Source: CAZTVF01 sp964616985
GTDB lineage: Bacteria; Planctomycetota; Phycisphaerae; SM23-33
Length of the DNA stretch: 64,000 bases
Direction: 5' to 3'
Assembly (NCBI GenBank): GCA_964616985.1
Contig: CAZTVF010000003.1
Coordinates: 1 to 64,000, forward strand
Both the position numbers and the translations under genes were made by a program. This document shows, in pieces, positions 16,386 to 25,263 of this stretch (position 1 is the first letter of the stretch; every line of letters begins with the position of its first letter). The notes beneath the pieces were generated by a model, which made no database searches, was not told the DNA's origin, and worked only from the letters and a program-made list of their open reading frames with translations.

Positions 16386-17612
16386 ATGAAATGCCAAGGT
16401 ACGAGTCAGAGATACTTCTTCACGAGCGAATCGGTCACCAAAGGCCACCCGGATAAAGTTGCCGATCAGATTTCCGACGGCATCCTGGACAGCTTGCTTG
16501 CCCAGGATCCCCACGCCCGCGTTGCCTGCGAGACTCTGGTCACCACGGGGCTGGTCGTGCTGGCCGGCGAAGTCACCGTCCACAACCACAAGGCCGAAGA
16601 GGCCCTGCTGAAGGCCGAGGACACCGCCCGCGAGGTGATCCGCTCCATCGGCTACGATGACCCGACGACCGGTTTCGATTACCGTTCCTGCGCCGTCCTC
16701 AAGACGCTGCACAGCCAGTCGCCCGACATTTCCCAGGGCGTGACGGCTGACGGCGACAAGGACCAGGGCGCCGGCGACCAGGGCCTGATGTTCGGCTTCG
16801 CGTGCGACGAGACGCGCGAGCTCATGCCCATGCCGATCCAGTTGGCGCACAGCCTCACCGGCCGCCTGTCTTCGGCACGCGAGGACGGCTCGGTCAAGTG
16901 GCTGCGGCCCGACGGCAAGAGCCAAGTCACCGTGGAATACGTCAACGGCGTTCCCACCCGCATCGACGCGGTGGTGCTCTCGACGCAGCACACCGAGAAG
17001 GTCATCGACGCCAAGACCGACAATATGTCGGAGGCGGCCCGCCAGGAACTGATCCGCAAGGTCATCAAGCCCGTGATTATGGACGAGTGCCCGCAGATGT
17101 GGAGCAACAAGATCAAGTTCCACATCAATCCCACCGGCCGCTTCCTGGTCGGCGGCCCGCACGGCGACTCCGGCCTGACGGGGCGCAAGATCATCGTCGA
17201 CACCTACGGCGGCCGCGGCCGTCACGGCGGCGGCGCGTTCAGCGGCAAGGACCCCTCGAAGGTCGACCGCTCGGCCGCGTACATGGGCCGCTACATCGCC
17301 AAGAACATCGTGGCGGCCAAGCTGGCGAAGGTGGCGGAGGTTCAGATCAGCTACGCCATCGGCGTGGCCGACCCCGTCAGCGTCCGCGTCGATTGCGAAG
17401 GCCTGGCCGACGGCGTGGATGTCTGCCGCCTGGAGAAGGCCGTCCGCGACGTGTTCCCGCTGCGTCCTCGCCAGATCATCGCCCACCTGAACCTGCTGCG
17501 GCCGATCTACTGCGACACGGCCCACGACGGGCACTTCGGGCGCGAAGGCAAGTCCTTCACCTGGGAGAAGACGGACATGATCGCCAAGCTGCGCAAGGCG
17601 GTCGGGCTGTAA
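16386..17612 (+). CDS. metK: S-adenosylmethionine synthetase
   Basis: 408 residues, normal length. It makes AdoMet from methionine and ATP. Motifs: FFTSESVTKGHPDKVADQISD (N-terminal, His and Asp for ATP/Mg), GDKDQGAGDQGLMFGF (active-site loop), TVEYVNG, VLSTQHTEK, INPTGRFLVGGPHGDSGLTGRKII (P-loop-like) and GGAFSGKDPSKVDRSAAY. Start ATG 16386 follows GAAAGGAACGCTGC. The 234 bp upstream has no SAM-riboswitch pattern that I could recognise. Supplies AdoMet for the three radical SAM proteins of the window, among other things. Highly conserved, so confidence is high. Confidence 0.97.
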   Translation: MKCQGTSQRYFFTSESVTKGHPDKVADQISDGILDSLLAQDPHARVACETLVTTGLVVLAGEVTVHNHKAEEALLKAEDTAREVIRSIGYDDPTTGFDYRSCAVLKTLHSQSPDISQGVTADGDKDQGAGDQGLMFGFACDETRELMPMPIQLAHSLTGRLSSAREDGSVKWLRPDGKSQVTVEYVNGVPTRIDAVVLSTQHTEKVIDAKTDNMSEAARQELIRKVIKPVIMDECPQMWSNKIKFHINPTGRFLVGGPHGDSGLTGRKIIVDTYGGRGRHGGGAFSGKDPSKVDRSAAYMGRYIAKNIVAAKLAKVAEVQISYAIGVADPVSVRVDCEGLADGVDVCRLEKAVRDVFPLRPRQIIAHLNLLRPIYCDTAHDGHFGREGKSFTWEKTDMIAKLRKAVGL

Positions 17613-17635
17613 CGAAAACGACAGAGAGAGAATCC

Positions 17636-17665
17636 AACGCGGTGGTCCTCCGGGGCCACCGCGTT
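17636..17665 (+). terminator. terminator after metK
   Basis: AACGCGGTGG / CCACCGCGTT stem with a short loop, followed by TCAT. It begins 24 bp after the metK stop. The T run is short, but the stem is perfect. Confidence 0.6.
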
Positions 17666-17727
17666 TCATAGATGGATCGACGGCGCCCTGGCCAGGACGC
17701 CGCCGGCAGAACGCAGGGCAGGTGAGC

Positions 17728-19116
17728 ATGGCGCAGTATGATTACGATCTTGCGGTGATCGGCGGCGGCAGCGGCGGGTTCGGCTCGGCCCTGTCGGCCG
17801 CTCGCCACGGCCTGCGCGTGCTGGTGGTGGAGCCCGGACACATGCTGGGCGGCACGAGCACCATCGGGGGCGTGAACACCTGGGAGCCCGGCATCGGCGG
17901 GCCGGGATTGCACGAGGAACTGTACCGCCGGCTGATCTCGCGGCCGGGGACCATCGGTGTCAGTGTGTCCGACCATCACTGGCTGACGCACGAGCCTTGG
18001 GGTTCCTCCCGCATCAACCGCACGCAGCCTTACCGCTCCAGCCTGCGCCGCTCGAGCATGAATCGCAATGCAACCCGGCGGGTGACCTTCGAACCGGAGG
18101 CGCTGGCGGCCGAGATGGCGGCGATGCTGCTGGAGACCGGCCGCGCGGACATCCGCCTGGGCTACGAATTCGTCGCCTGCGGCGCCAGCGGTCGGCAGAT
18201 CGAGTGGATCGAGATCCGGCCCAAGGGCGGCAAGCAGCCCGCCTGTCGCATCCGCGCCCGCTTTGTCTTCGATGCCACCGCACAGATTTACGTCTGCCAG
18301 GCGGCCGGCTGCAAGACGTACCTGGGCTTCGAGCCTTCGTCGATGTACAACGAGCCGGGGGCGCCCGCGGAGCATCTCGACCAGCTCAACGGGGCCACGC
18401 TTCTGTATCGCATCACCCGTGCGGCCGGCGCGGTGGAGTGCGAACCGATGGAGCAGCCCGCCGAGCCGCTGGAGGCCACGGCGGCCATCATGGAATACCC
18501 ATCCGGCGATCTGAACATCAACGTGCTGCCCTTGATGCAGGGCATGGCGTTCCACCGTCTGGGCCCCGAAGAAGGCCGGCGACAGTGCGTGCCGCTGGTC
18601 CATCGCCACTGGCAGTGGCTGCGATCGCGGGAACGGTTCAACAGCTACCGTCTCTCCTACATCTTCCCGATGGTCGGCATCCGCGAGGGCCCTCGCCTGA
18701 TTGGCCGGCGGGTGCTGACGGAGATCGATTGCCGCAGCGGCGTCAAGGCCATGCGCGAGGCCGATCGCTGCATCGCCATCAGCGACCACTCGCTCGACAC
18801 CCACGGCGCCGGCCACCAGTGCCGCGAACTGACCGAGCCTTACGGCATCCCCTACGACTGCCTGCTGCCCCAGGAGTACGACAACCTGGCGGCCACCTGC
18901 CGTGGGGCCAGTTTCTCGCACCTCGCCGCCTCATCCTGTCGCCTGTCGCGCACGATCATGCAGATGGGTCATGCGGCCGGCATCGCCGCCGCCATGGCTG
19001 CGGCCAGCAACCAGATGCTCGGCGAGGTCGACGTGGCCGCGTTGCGCGATACACTGCGACAAGAGAATGTATCCTTCGATCCCGACGATGATCGCTTCGC
19101 GCCGCGGTGTCCTTGA
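17728..19116 (+). CDS. FAD-dependent oxidoreductase
   Basis: 462 residues. The N-terminus YDLAVIGGGSGGFGSALSAARHGLRVLVVE is a Rossmann FAD-binding motif (GxGxxG with terminal Glu), followed by MLGGTSTIGGVNTWEPGIGG, the pattern of the FAD-dependent family (PF12831 type) that is common in planctomycetes. The FVFDATAQ strand and the C-terminal GASFSHLAASSCRLSRTIMQMGHAAGIAAAMA helix, usually the second flavin contact, are present. Start ATG 17728 follows GCAGGTGAGC. Substrate unknown; relatives often oxidise or reduce sugar-like or small-acid compounds. Lies between metK and a URO-D gene, but has its own ribosome-binding site. Confidence 0.78.
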   Translation: MAQYDYDLAVIGGGSGGFGSALSAARHGLRVLVVEPGHMLGGTSTIGGVNTWEPGIGGPGLHEELYRRLISRPGTIGVSVSDHHWLTHEPWGSSRINRTQPYRSSLRRSSMNRNATRRVTFEPEALAAEMAAMLLETGRADIRLGYEFVACGASGRQIEWIEIRPKGGKQPACRIRARFVFDATAQIYVCQAAGCKTYLGFEPSSMYNEPGAPAEHLDQLNGATLLYRITRAAGAVECEPMEQPAEPLEATAAIMEYPSGDLNINVLPLMQGMAFHRLGPEEGRRQCVPLVHRHWQWLRSRERFNSYRLSYIFPMVGIREGPRLIGRRVLTEIDCRSGVKAMREADRCIAISDHSLDTHGAGHQCRELTEPYGIPYDCLLPQEYDNLAATCRGASFSHLAASSCRLSRTIMQMGHAAGIAAAMAAASNQMLGEVDVAALRDTLRQENVSFDPDDDRFAPRCP

Positions 19117-19200
19117 CGGATGCAGAGCGCTCACTGACTGTTGTGGTGTTTGTGGCAGGAATTGTGCTCGTTTCTCTAATGATTAAATGAGGCAACCCAG

Positions 19201-20289
19201 ATGATGACCAGCAAGGAACGCATCACCCGTATTCTCAAGCGTCAACCCGTGGACCGAGTGGGTCTGTCTGAGTCGTTCTGGGGCGACACGCACCAGAAGT
19301 GGGCGAAGGATGGCTTCGTGAAGCCCGACCAGGACCTGGCCACGCATTTCGGATTCGACCTGCGCGGGGCGTGGGTGTTCAACGTGCAGGGCGACATCGA
19401 CGCCAAGGAAGAGGTCCTCGAAGAGACCGAGGAGACGCGGCTGGTCCGAAACGCCAACGGGGCCGTGCTGCGGTGGTGGAAGGCCAAGGCCGGCACGCCG
19501 GAGCACGTGGATTTCCTCGTCAAGGATCGCGAGGGGTGGGATCGCCACATCCGCCCGCACCTGCTGAACGTCGACGCGTACCGTCGGCGGATCAACTTCG
19601 ACGCCTACCGCGCCGCCCGGGCCGACTGCGCCAAGCGAGAGCTATTCTTCACATGGTCCGGCGTGAATGTCTTCGAGTGCATGCACCCCGTCTGCGGGCA
19701 TGAATACATGCTCATGGGCATGGCCCTGGACCCCGACTGGGTCAAGGATATGTGCAACGTCTATGCCGATCTGACCATCCGCCTCATGGAGATCCTGTTC
19801 TCGCAGGAAGGCCTGCCCGACGGCGCGTTCTTCTACGAGGACATGGGCTTCAAGGAAAAGCCCTTCATGTCGCCGGCCATGTACAAGGACATCGTCTGGC
19901 CGGCCCACAAGAAGACGTTCGATTACTGCCACTCCAAGGGCCTGCCGGTGTTCGTGCACAGTTGCGGCTTCGTCGAGGCCCTGGTGCCGGGGCTGATCGA
20001 GGCGGGCATGGATTGCCTCCAGGCGATGGAGGTCAAGGCGGGCATGGACCTGGTGAGGCTCAAGAAGCTCTATGGCGATCGCATCGCCTTCATGGGCGGC
20101 ATGGACGTCCGCACGCTGGTGGCCAATGACCGCCCGGCGATCCTCGCGGAGTTGCAGAAGAAACTGCCCGCTGCGATGGCCGGAGGCGGCTACATCCTGC
20201 ACAGCGACCACAGCATCCCCAACCAGGTCGAGTATGAGACATACAAGTACTTCGTCGACCGCGGCCTGGAGATGGGCACGTACAAGTAG
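19201..20289 (+). CDS. uroporphyrinogen decarboxylase family protein
   Basis: 362 residues with a URO-D (TIM-barrel) fold: FFYEDMGFKEKPFMSPAMYKDIVWPAHKK, VFVHSCGFVEALVPGLIEAGMDCLQAMEVKAG and IAFMGGMDVRTL are typical of the methyltransferase-type members (MtaA/CmuA-like), whereas the N-terminal substrate loop of true HemE is not apparent. HSCG carries His and Cys, which bind zinc and thiol substrates in methylcobalamin:thiol methyltransferases. I infer a methyl-transfer or related function; haem synthesis is unlikely. Start ATG 19201 or 19204 after GAGGCAACCCAG. Confidence 0.75.
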   Translation: MMTSKERITRILKRQPVDRVGLSESFWGDTHQKWAKDGFVKPDQDLATHFGFDLRGAWVFNVQGDIDAKEEVLEETEETRLVRNANGAVLRWWKAKAGTPEHVDFLVKDREGWDRHIRPHLLNVDAYRRRINFDAYRAARADCAKRELFFTWSGVNVFECMHPVCGHEYMLMGMALDPDWVKDMCNVYADLTIRLMEILFSQEGLPDGAFFYEDMGFKEKPFMSPAMYKDIVWPAHKKTFDYCHSKGLPVFVHSCGFVEALVPGLIEAGMDCLQAMEVKAGMDLVRLKKLYGDRIAFMGGMDVRTLVANDRPAILAELQKKLPAAMAGGGYILHSDHSIPNQVEYETYKYFVDRGLEMGTYK

Positions 20290-20310
20290 GCTGCAGGCCG
20301 ATCGGGGCGG

Positions 20311-20391
20311 GAAGAAGCAGCGAACCGTAGAACCGCAGAACAAGGAATTTCGAATATTGAAGTGAAAGACAATGGATCGCGGGTCTTTCCC
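20311..20391 (+). repeat. 81-bp repeat copy A (inverted copy at 57413)
   Basis: Contains GAAGAAGCAGCGAACCGTAG, CAAGGAATTTCGAATATTGA and GGATCGCGGGTCTTTCCC. The reverse complement is found at 57413-57494 with only a few differences, so the two copies, 37 kb apart, are in opposite orientation. Confidence 0.8.
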
Positions 20392-20510
20392 TTCGGAGTT
20401 CTGCTGTTCGGTGTTCGGAATTCTGCTGTTCGCTGTTTTTCCTCGCGACCGTCGCCGGCGGGCTCCGCGCGTGACGCGCGCGACCTCGCCCGCAAAGAGG
20501 CATAGAGCGT

Positions 20511-20601
20511 ATAGACCGTCATGATGAATGGGGCACGTGGAATGGTGGGCATGCTCGCCACGGCGAGTCTCGCCTGCGGCGGACATGCCCACCCTACGCG
20601 G
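20511..20601 (+). repeat. 91-bp repeat copy A (direct copy at 57505)
   Basis: Starts ATAGACCGTC and ends CCCTACGCGG. A direct copy at 57505-57595 differs at about five positions. It contains an imperfect hairpin GGTGGGCATG / CATGCCCACC. It sits in the 478-bp gap between the URO-D and radical SAM genes, which holds no gene that I can see. Confidence 0.8.
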
Positions 20602-20767
20602 CAGCGTTGTCTCCGTGATGAACCACAACTTTAGGGGTGGCACCATGATGGCACCGGGAGTAGGGCACCATGGGAAGTATCCCGATTTGTCTCTAATCCA
20701 ATCCCCGAATCTGCTACAATCTTCGTTCTGTCCGAGATGCATCTCTATTCTGTCGAAATGAGTCCTA

Positions 20768-22627
20768 ATGGAATTGCCCAGCCGTCCCGCCGGTGACGAG
20801 CTTCTCCCGCCTGGCCACCTCACCGAAATCCTTCGTCGTCTTCGTCGAATCGCCCCGCGTCACGATGTGTCGACCGTGATCGCCTACGCTTTTGACCATC
20901 GCACGCGGATGCTGCCATTCATCTTCAGCGACACCCGCATGGCGCCCGCCGGCGTGCGGGCCGTCGGCTCGGCCATGGTCGAGGCGGGCTTCGCCAAGAC
21001 GCGAATCGTTTTGCAGCAGTGGAACAACGCATTTCGCCCAACGGCCATGAGGCTCGACGGCCGCGTGCCCGACCTGTTCATGGTCTCGAGCATGCAGATC
21101 CACGAGCAGCGGGCCAAGGCGATGATCGCCGACGCCTGCCGCATCGACGAGGCCCATCGCCCGTTGATCCTTGCCGGCGGCCCCAAGGCGGTCTATGAGC
21201 CGTGGGACCTTTTCACCGAGGGCGGCCCGTCGGCCGACGTCGCGGTCACCGGCGAAGAGTACGTCCTGATGGAACTGCTGGAGGCCCTGCTGGCCGAGCG
21301 GGCGCGGGGCGAAAGCATGCGCTCCGCCTTCCTGCGCGCCCGCGACGGCGGAGCCCTGGACCGCATCGCCGGCCTGGTCTTCGCACGCCGGGATTCGCGC
21401 GGGGCCGTTGGCGAGTTGGTGAACACCGGCCCGCAGCGCCTCGTGGGCAATCTCGACGAACTGCCCCAGCCGATCCACGGCTTCGGACTGCTGGAGAGGC
21501 CGTCCCGCGGCGCGGGCCTGGCGACGCACGCGCTGCCCGCCTCGCAGGTGGCCAAGCACAGTCCGATCGCGCCGCTGGTGCTGACGTTCGGCTGCCGCTT
21601 CGTGTGCCACTACTGCCCGATCCCCGCGTACAACCAGCGGCAGCACCGTCTCAAGAGCGGCGAGCGCATCGCGCACGAGATGAAGACGCTGCACGAAACG
21701 TACGGGCTGCAGGCGTTCTTCGGCGCCGACGACAACTTCTTTAACAACCCCCAGCGGGCGCAGGGCATCCTCGAAGTGCTGGCCCGCGCGGAGATCGCCT
21801 CCAAGCCCCTGGCCCAAAAGATCGTCTGGGGCACCGAGGCCACCGTGCAGGATACAGCGCGGATGAAGGATCACCTGCCGCTCGCCCGCCGCGCGGGCCT
21901 GCGAGGCCTGTGGCTGGGCGTGGAGGACATGACGGCCACGTTGATCAAGAAGGGCCAGAGCGTCGACAAGACCGTCCGCGTGTTCCACATGCTGCGGGCG
22001 GAGGGAATCTTCCCGATGCCAATGATGATGCATCACGACACCCAGCCGCTGATCACCCGCGGCAACTCGTACGGTCTGCTGAACCAGGTTCACATTCTCC
22101 GCAAGGCCGGGGCGATCACGATGCAGGTGCTGATGTGCTCGCCGGCGTCGGGCTCCAAGTCCTACGAGGACGCCTTCTCGTCGGGGCAGATGCTTCTCAG
22201 CGCCGGCAAGCGGACCATCGGCAGGCACATGCACGACGGCAACTATGTCATCGCCTCCGCCCACGCAAACCCGTGGCGCAAGCAGGTCAACATCCTGCTG
22301 GCGTACCTTTATTTCTACAACCCGGTGTGGCTGGCGACCTCGCTGCTGAACCCGCGCAGCACGCTGTTTCCGGCGACGTCGGGCGCCCAGATCATCGGCA
22401 TGCTGGGCCTGCTGCAGAACGTGCGGCGGACCCTGGGGTGGGCTTGGTCGCTGTTTCGCGGCCGAATCGTCCGCAACCCCTCGGTGCCGCAGAGCCAGAC
22501 CCCCGTGCGTCACATCGGCGGCACGGACGGCGACGAGGGAACGTACATTGGCAGCCCCGCCCGGCCCGGCCGCAGCGCGTTTCGCGGCGTGGACGCAGGT
22601 GTCGCCGCCGACGCGATGCGGAAGTAG
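20768..22627 (+). CDS. radical SAM protein with B12-binding-like N-terminus
   Basis: 619 residues. Residues ~35-195 form a Rossmann-like B12-binding-type domain (PDLFMVSSMQIHEQ, HRPLILAGGPKAV, ADVAVTGEE) but lack the DxHxxG cobalt-ligand motif. The radical SAM core begins with C276-x3-C280-x2-C283 (CRFVCHYC) and continues with AFFGADDNFFNN and LRGLWLGVEDMTATLIKKGQ. The C-terminus (MLCSPASGSKSYEDAF, AYLYFYNPVWLATSLLN) is hydrophobic in part. The architecture is common in enzymes for lipids, hopanoids or unusual methylations; the substrate is unknown. Not adjacent to a biosynthetic cluster. Start ATG 20768. Confidence 0.82.
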   Translation: MELPSRPAGDELLPPGHLTEILRRLRRIAPRHDVSTVIAYAFDHRTRMLPFIFSDTRMAPAGVRAVGSAMVEAGFAKTRIVLQQWNNAFRPTAMRLDGRVPDLFMVSSMQIHEQRAKAMIADACRIDEAHRPLILAGGPKAVYEPWDLFTEGGPSADVAVTGEEYVLMELLEALLAERARGESMRSAFLRARDGGALDRIAGLVFARRDSRGAVGELVNTGPQRLVGNLDELPQPIHGFGLLERPSRGAGLATHALPASQVAKHSPIAPLVLTFGCRFVCHYCPIPAYNQRQHRLKSGERIAHEMKTLHETYGLQAFFGADDNFFNNPQRAQGILEVLARAEIASKPLAQKIVWGTEATVQDTARMKDHLPLARRAGLRGLWLGVEDMTATLIKKGQSVDKTVRVFHMLRAEGIFPMPMMMHHDTQPLITRGNSYGLLNQVHILRKAGAITMQVLMCSPASGSKSYEDAFSSGQMLLSAGKRTIGRHMHDGNYVIASAHANPWRKQVNILLAYLYFYNPVWLATSLLNPRSTLFPATSGAQIIGMLGLLQNVRRTLGWAWSLFRGRIVRNPSVPQSQTPVRHIGGTDGDEGTYIGSPARPGRSAFRGVDAGVAADAMRK

Positions 22628-22639
22628 GAGGCGCGTGGG

Positions 22640-22790
22640 TGCGTGGCGGCCTTCCCAATCGCCAGCGTGGCGGCCTTCCGAGGCCGCCGCGTCCCCCCTC
22701 GATGGGCGGCGGCCCGGGCGGGCCGCCACCCGGGCATCCCGCGTCCTTAACCGGCGGCGGCCGGGATGACGGAACGCCACCCCGGCGCGC
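22640..22790 (+). repeat. GTGGCGGCC/GGCCGCC repeat cluster
   Basis: Several copies of GTGGCGGCCTTCC and GGCCGCCACC in both orientations, forming GC-rich hairpins between the radical SAM gene and rpmH. No gene was seen here (22628-22837). Same family as 7411-7474. Confidence 0.6.
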
Positions 22791-22837
22791 GGAATGGGCG
22801 GGCCTGGATTCAATCGGGGAAAAATGCAGAGGAAAAC

Positions 22838-22867
22838 AAGCCCCTGGTCGACTTCGGCCAGGGGCTT
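22838..22867 (-). terminator. terminator of rpmH
   Basis: On the minus strand, AAGCCCCTGG / CCAGGGGCTT with a 10-nt loop, followed by GTTTTCC. It lies 26 bp after the rpmH stop. Confidence 0.75.
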
Positions 22868-22892
22868 GATGTTTTGTGGTGGAAGCGGGGGG

Positions 22893-23027
22893 TTAGACGA
22901 CCTGCACCTTGCGGCCAAAGCGGCGCTTGTTGTTGATCGTCTTGCGGCCGCTGGCCGTGCGCATGCGGGCGCGGAAGCCGATCTTGCGGGCTCGTTTCAC
23001 CTTCGAAATCTTGTGCGGATAATGCAT
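22893..23027 (-). CDS. rpmH: 50S ribosomal protein bL34
   Basis: 44 residues, too short for many gene finders. Translation reads MHYPHKISKVKRARK then IGFRARMRTASGRK and TINNKRRFGRKVQVV, matching the L34 signature (GFR.RM.T..GR....RR..GR). Most bL34 start MKRT; here the N-terminus is a little different (MHYPHK). Start ATG 23027 has GGTGAGGTG a few bases upstream. In most bacteria rpmH is followed by rnpA and yidC near the origin; here neither follows, and the gene is alone, ending in a terminator. Divergent from the MFS gene by 193 bp. Confidence 0.93.
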   Translation of the reverse strand: MHYPHKISKVKRARKIGFRARMRTASGRKTINNKRRFGRKVQVV

Positions 23028-23220
23028 GGTTCACCTCACCGTATCGGTTCTATTCGTTTGCCTATGACTGAAAGCGTAGAATATTACCAACTTCACCGGC
23101 GGTCCGCAAGTCTCATTTGTTCGGCGCAGCGATTTGTGGACGCGGCGGCGGAATATCTGTACAGTGGCGCGCGTTGCGGACTGGAAGATCCTTCTGCCCC
23201 TGCGGGCGGAGTTGAAATAG

Positions 23221-24813
23221 ATGCCTTGGCGTAAGAAATCGTACGACGAGTTGCCGGCCCTGAGCGTTCGCGGGCTGGAGTTGCGGCGGTCGATGCGGCT
23301 GGTGACCGTGGCATGGATGTTCGGCGTCGTCTGGATGTCGTGCATCTCCGGCAGCCAGTTCATCACCTTCGCCCGCATGATGGGGCTGGAAGATTTCGGC
23401 TTCGGCGTGCTGCAGGCCCTGCCGTTCATCGCGACGTTCGGCCAATTCTTCGCCGCCATCCTCATCGAGCGCACCGGCCTGCGGAAGTACCAGTTCATGA
23501 CATGCGCCACGATCGGCCGATCGCTCTGGATGGTGCTGGCCATGGTCCCGCTGGTCATCCCCATCCCCTCGCCGGCGGCCGTGTGGGCCATGATGAGCAT
23601 CCTGATGGTGATCTACTTCATGGACGCCCTCGCCTCGCCCGCCTGGCTGACGTGGATGGGCTATCTCATCCCGCGGCGGATCCGCGGCCGCTATTTTGCC
23701 GTGCGGGCCCAGATCACCCAGATCGTGCAGATCATCGTCGTCATCGCCGTCGGCATCCTCATGGACTACGCGACGGTGAAGGGCGCGCCCGAGAACCAGC
23801 CCTGGCTGCAGCCGGTCCTGCTGTACTCGATCTGCGGCATCCTCATCGCCGGCTCGCTGTTCGGCATGGCCGACATCCTGCTGTTCCGCAACATCCGCGA
23901 GGTGATGCCCCCGGCCTACGTCCGCAGTTCGGCCCCGGTGATGCAGATGCTCCTGGAGCCGCTGAAGGACCGCGTCTTCCGCCACTATGTCGCGTACGGG
24001 GCGGCCTTCACCTTCACCACCACCATCGGGGCGATGTTCTTCTGGCGGACGGCCACCGAGGTGCTGCACTTCAGCAAACTGGCCACCAACGTCATGTTTC
24101 TGGTGATCGTGCCGGTGACGGGCATTCTCGTCTCGCACTGGTGGGGACGGCTGATCGACCGGTGGGGAAGGAGGCCGGTGCTGATCATCGGCGGCGTGGG
24201 CACGGCCGTGGCGACGGTGTCGTGGCTGCTGGCGTCGCCGAACTTCAGTTGTCCCGACTTCGTTCTCGCCGGCGGCAATGCCTTGGCCGGCTGGCTGGGG
24301 GGGCTGCTGGGCTATCCGCACTGGCAGTGGTTCGATCCATGCATGCCGGTGACGTCGTACCTGATCGTGCTGGTGGGCACCATCTTGGGCGGAATCGCCT
24401 GGAGCGGCGTGGCGCTGGCGCAGACGGGCGTGATCCTGGGCTTCGCCGATGGCGAGGGCAAGAGCACCTCCATCGCCGCCGCCAGCGTGCTCATCAGCAT
24501 CGGCGGGGCGGCCGGCGCTCTCATCGGAGGCCTGCTGGCCTCGGTGCTGGAGCCCATGCACGCCAACCCCTGGACGCTGGGGCCCTTCATCTGGAACAAC
24601 TGGCACGTGCTGTTCGCCTTGGCGATCGTGGGACGCCTGCTGTCGCTGATCCTGCTCAAGGGCATGCCCGACCCCGGCGCCGCCTCCGTCCGCGATCTGC
24701 TGCGATACATGCGGTCCAACGTCTCCAACAACGTGCTCTCGATGGTCTTCTACCCGCTCCGCGTGTTCGGCTGGCGCCGCTGGGGCGAAGGCCGCGGCCG
24801 CGACGAGAAGTGA
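23221..24813 (+). CDS. MFS transporter
   Basis: 530 residues with 12 or so hydrophobic segments. Motif-A-like loops are visible as LIERTGLRKYQ after helix 2 and GRLIDRWGRRPVL in the second half, both typical of the major facilitator superfamily. A central cytoplasmic loop runs around FRNIREVMPPAYVRS. Substrate unknown; given the many glycosidases, a sugar or uronate is plausible but not shown. Start ATG 23221 has GGCGGAG upstream. The C-terminus is basic and long (VFYPLRVFGWRRWGEGRGRDEK). Confidence 0.85.
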   Translation: MPWRKKSYDELPALSVRGLELRRSMRLVTVAWMFGVVWMSCISGSQFITFARMMGLEDFGFGVLQALPFIATFGQFFAAILIERTGLRKYQFMTCATIGRSLWMVLAMVPLVIPIPSPAAVWAMMSILMVIYFMDALASPAWLTWMGYLIPRRIRGRYFAVRAQITQIVQIIVVIAVGILMDYATVKGAPENQPWLQPVLLYSICGILIAGSLFGMADILLFRNIREVMPPAYVRSSAPVMQMLLEPLKDRVFRHYVAYGAAFTFTTTIGAMFFWRTATEVLHFSKLATNVMFLVIVPVTGILVSHWWGRLIDRWGRRPVLIIGGVGTAVATVSWLLASPNFSCPDFVLAGGNALAGWLGGLLGYPHWQWFDPCMPVTSYLIVLVGTILGGIAWSGVALAQTGVILGFADGEGKSTSIAAASVLISIGGAAGALIGGLLASVLEPMHANPWTLGPFIWNNWHVLFALAIVGRLLSLILLKGMPDPGAASVRDLLRYMRSNVSNNVLSMVFYPLRVFGWRRWGEGRGRDEK

Positions 24814-24894
24814 ACCGACAATTCCTCTACCACTCGCTAGCGGACAAGGTACAATTCCGCGGTCGGGGTGGAACCCCCACATAAGGAACAGGAT

Positions 24895-25254
24895 ATGGCG
24901 ACAAGCGGTCTGGTCGTGACGAGTTTTCAGGGCGTGACGGTGGCGAGCTTCCGCAACGCTTCCATCCTGGACATGCCCGTGGTGCAGGCCATTGCCGACG
25001 AACTGTACGCGCTGGTCGACAAGCAGGCCCAAAAGAAGATCCTGCTGGACTTCGATGCCGTCCGCTTCCTGTCCTCGCAGATGATCGGCACGCTGATCGC
25101 GCTGAACAAGAAGAGCAAGGACATCGGCGGACGGGTGATTCTGTGCGGCCTCAAGCCCGAGCCCATGAAGGTCTTCAAGATCATGAAGCTCGAGAAGATC
25201 CTCGAATTCGCCGCCGACGAGCACGCCGGGTTCAAGATGCTCGAGGCCAAATAG
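24895..25254 (+). CDS. STAS-domain protein (anti-anti-sigma-factor type)
   Basis: 119 residues making one STAS domain: strands GVTVASFRNASIL and KKILLDFDAVRFLSSQMIGTLIALNKKSK, then RVILCGLKPEPMKVFKIMKLEKIL. The position of the usual phosphorylatable Ser is SSQM; in SpoIIAA-type proteins this Ser is phosphorylated by a partner kinase to switch binding. A cognate anti-sigma kinase is not in the window. Start ATG 24895 after AAGGAACAGGAT; the DUF502 gene follows nine bases after the stop. Confidence 0.82.
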   Translation: MATSGLVVTSFQGVTVASFRNASILDMPVVQAIADELYALVDKQAQKKILLDFDAVRFLSSQMIGTLIALNKKSKDIGGRVILCGLKPEPMKVFKIMKLEKILEFAADEHAGFKMLEAK

Positions 25255-25263
25255 GGGCGCACC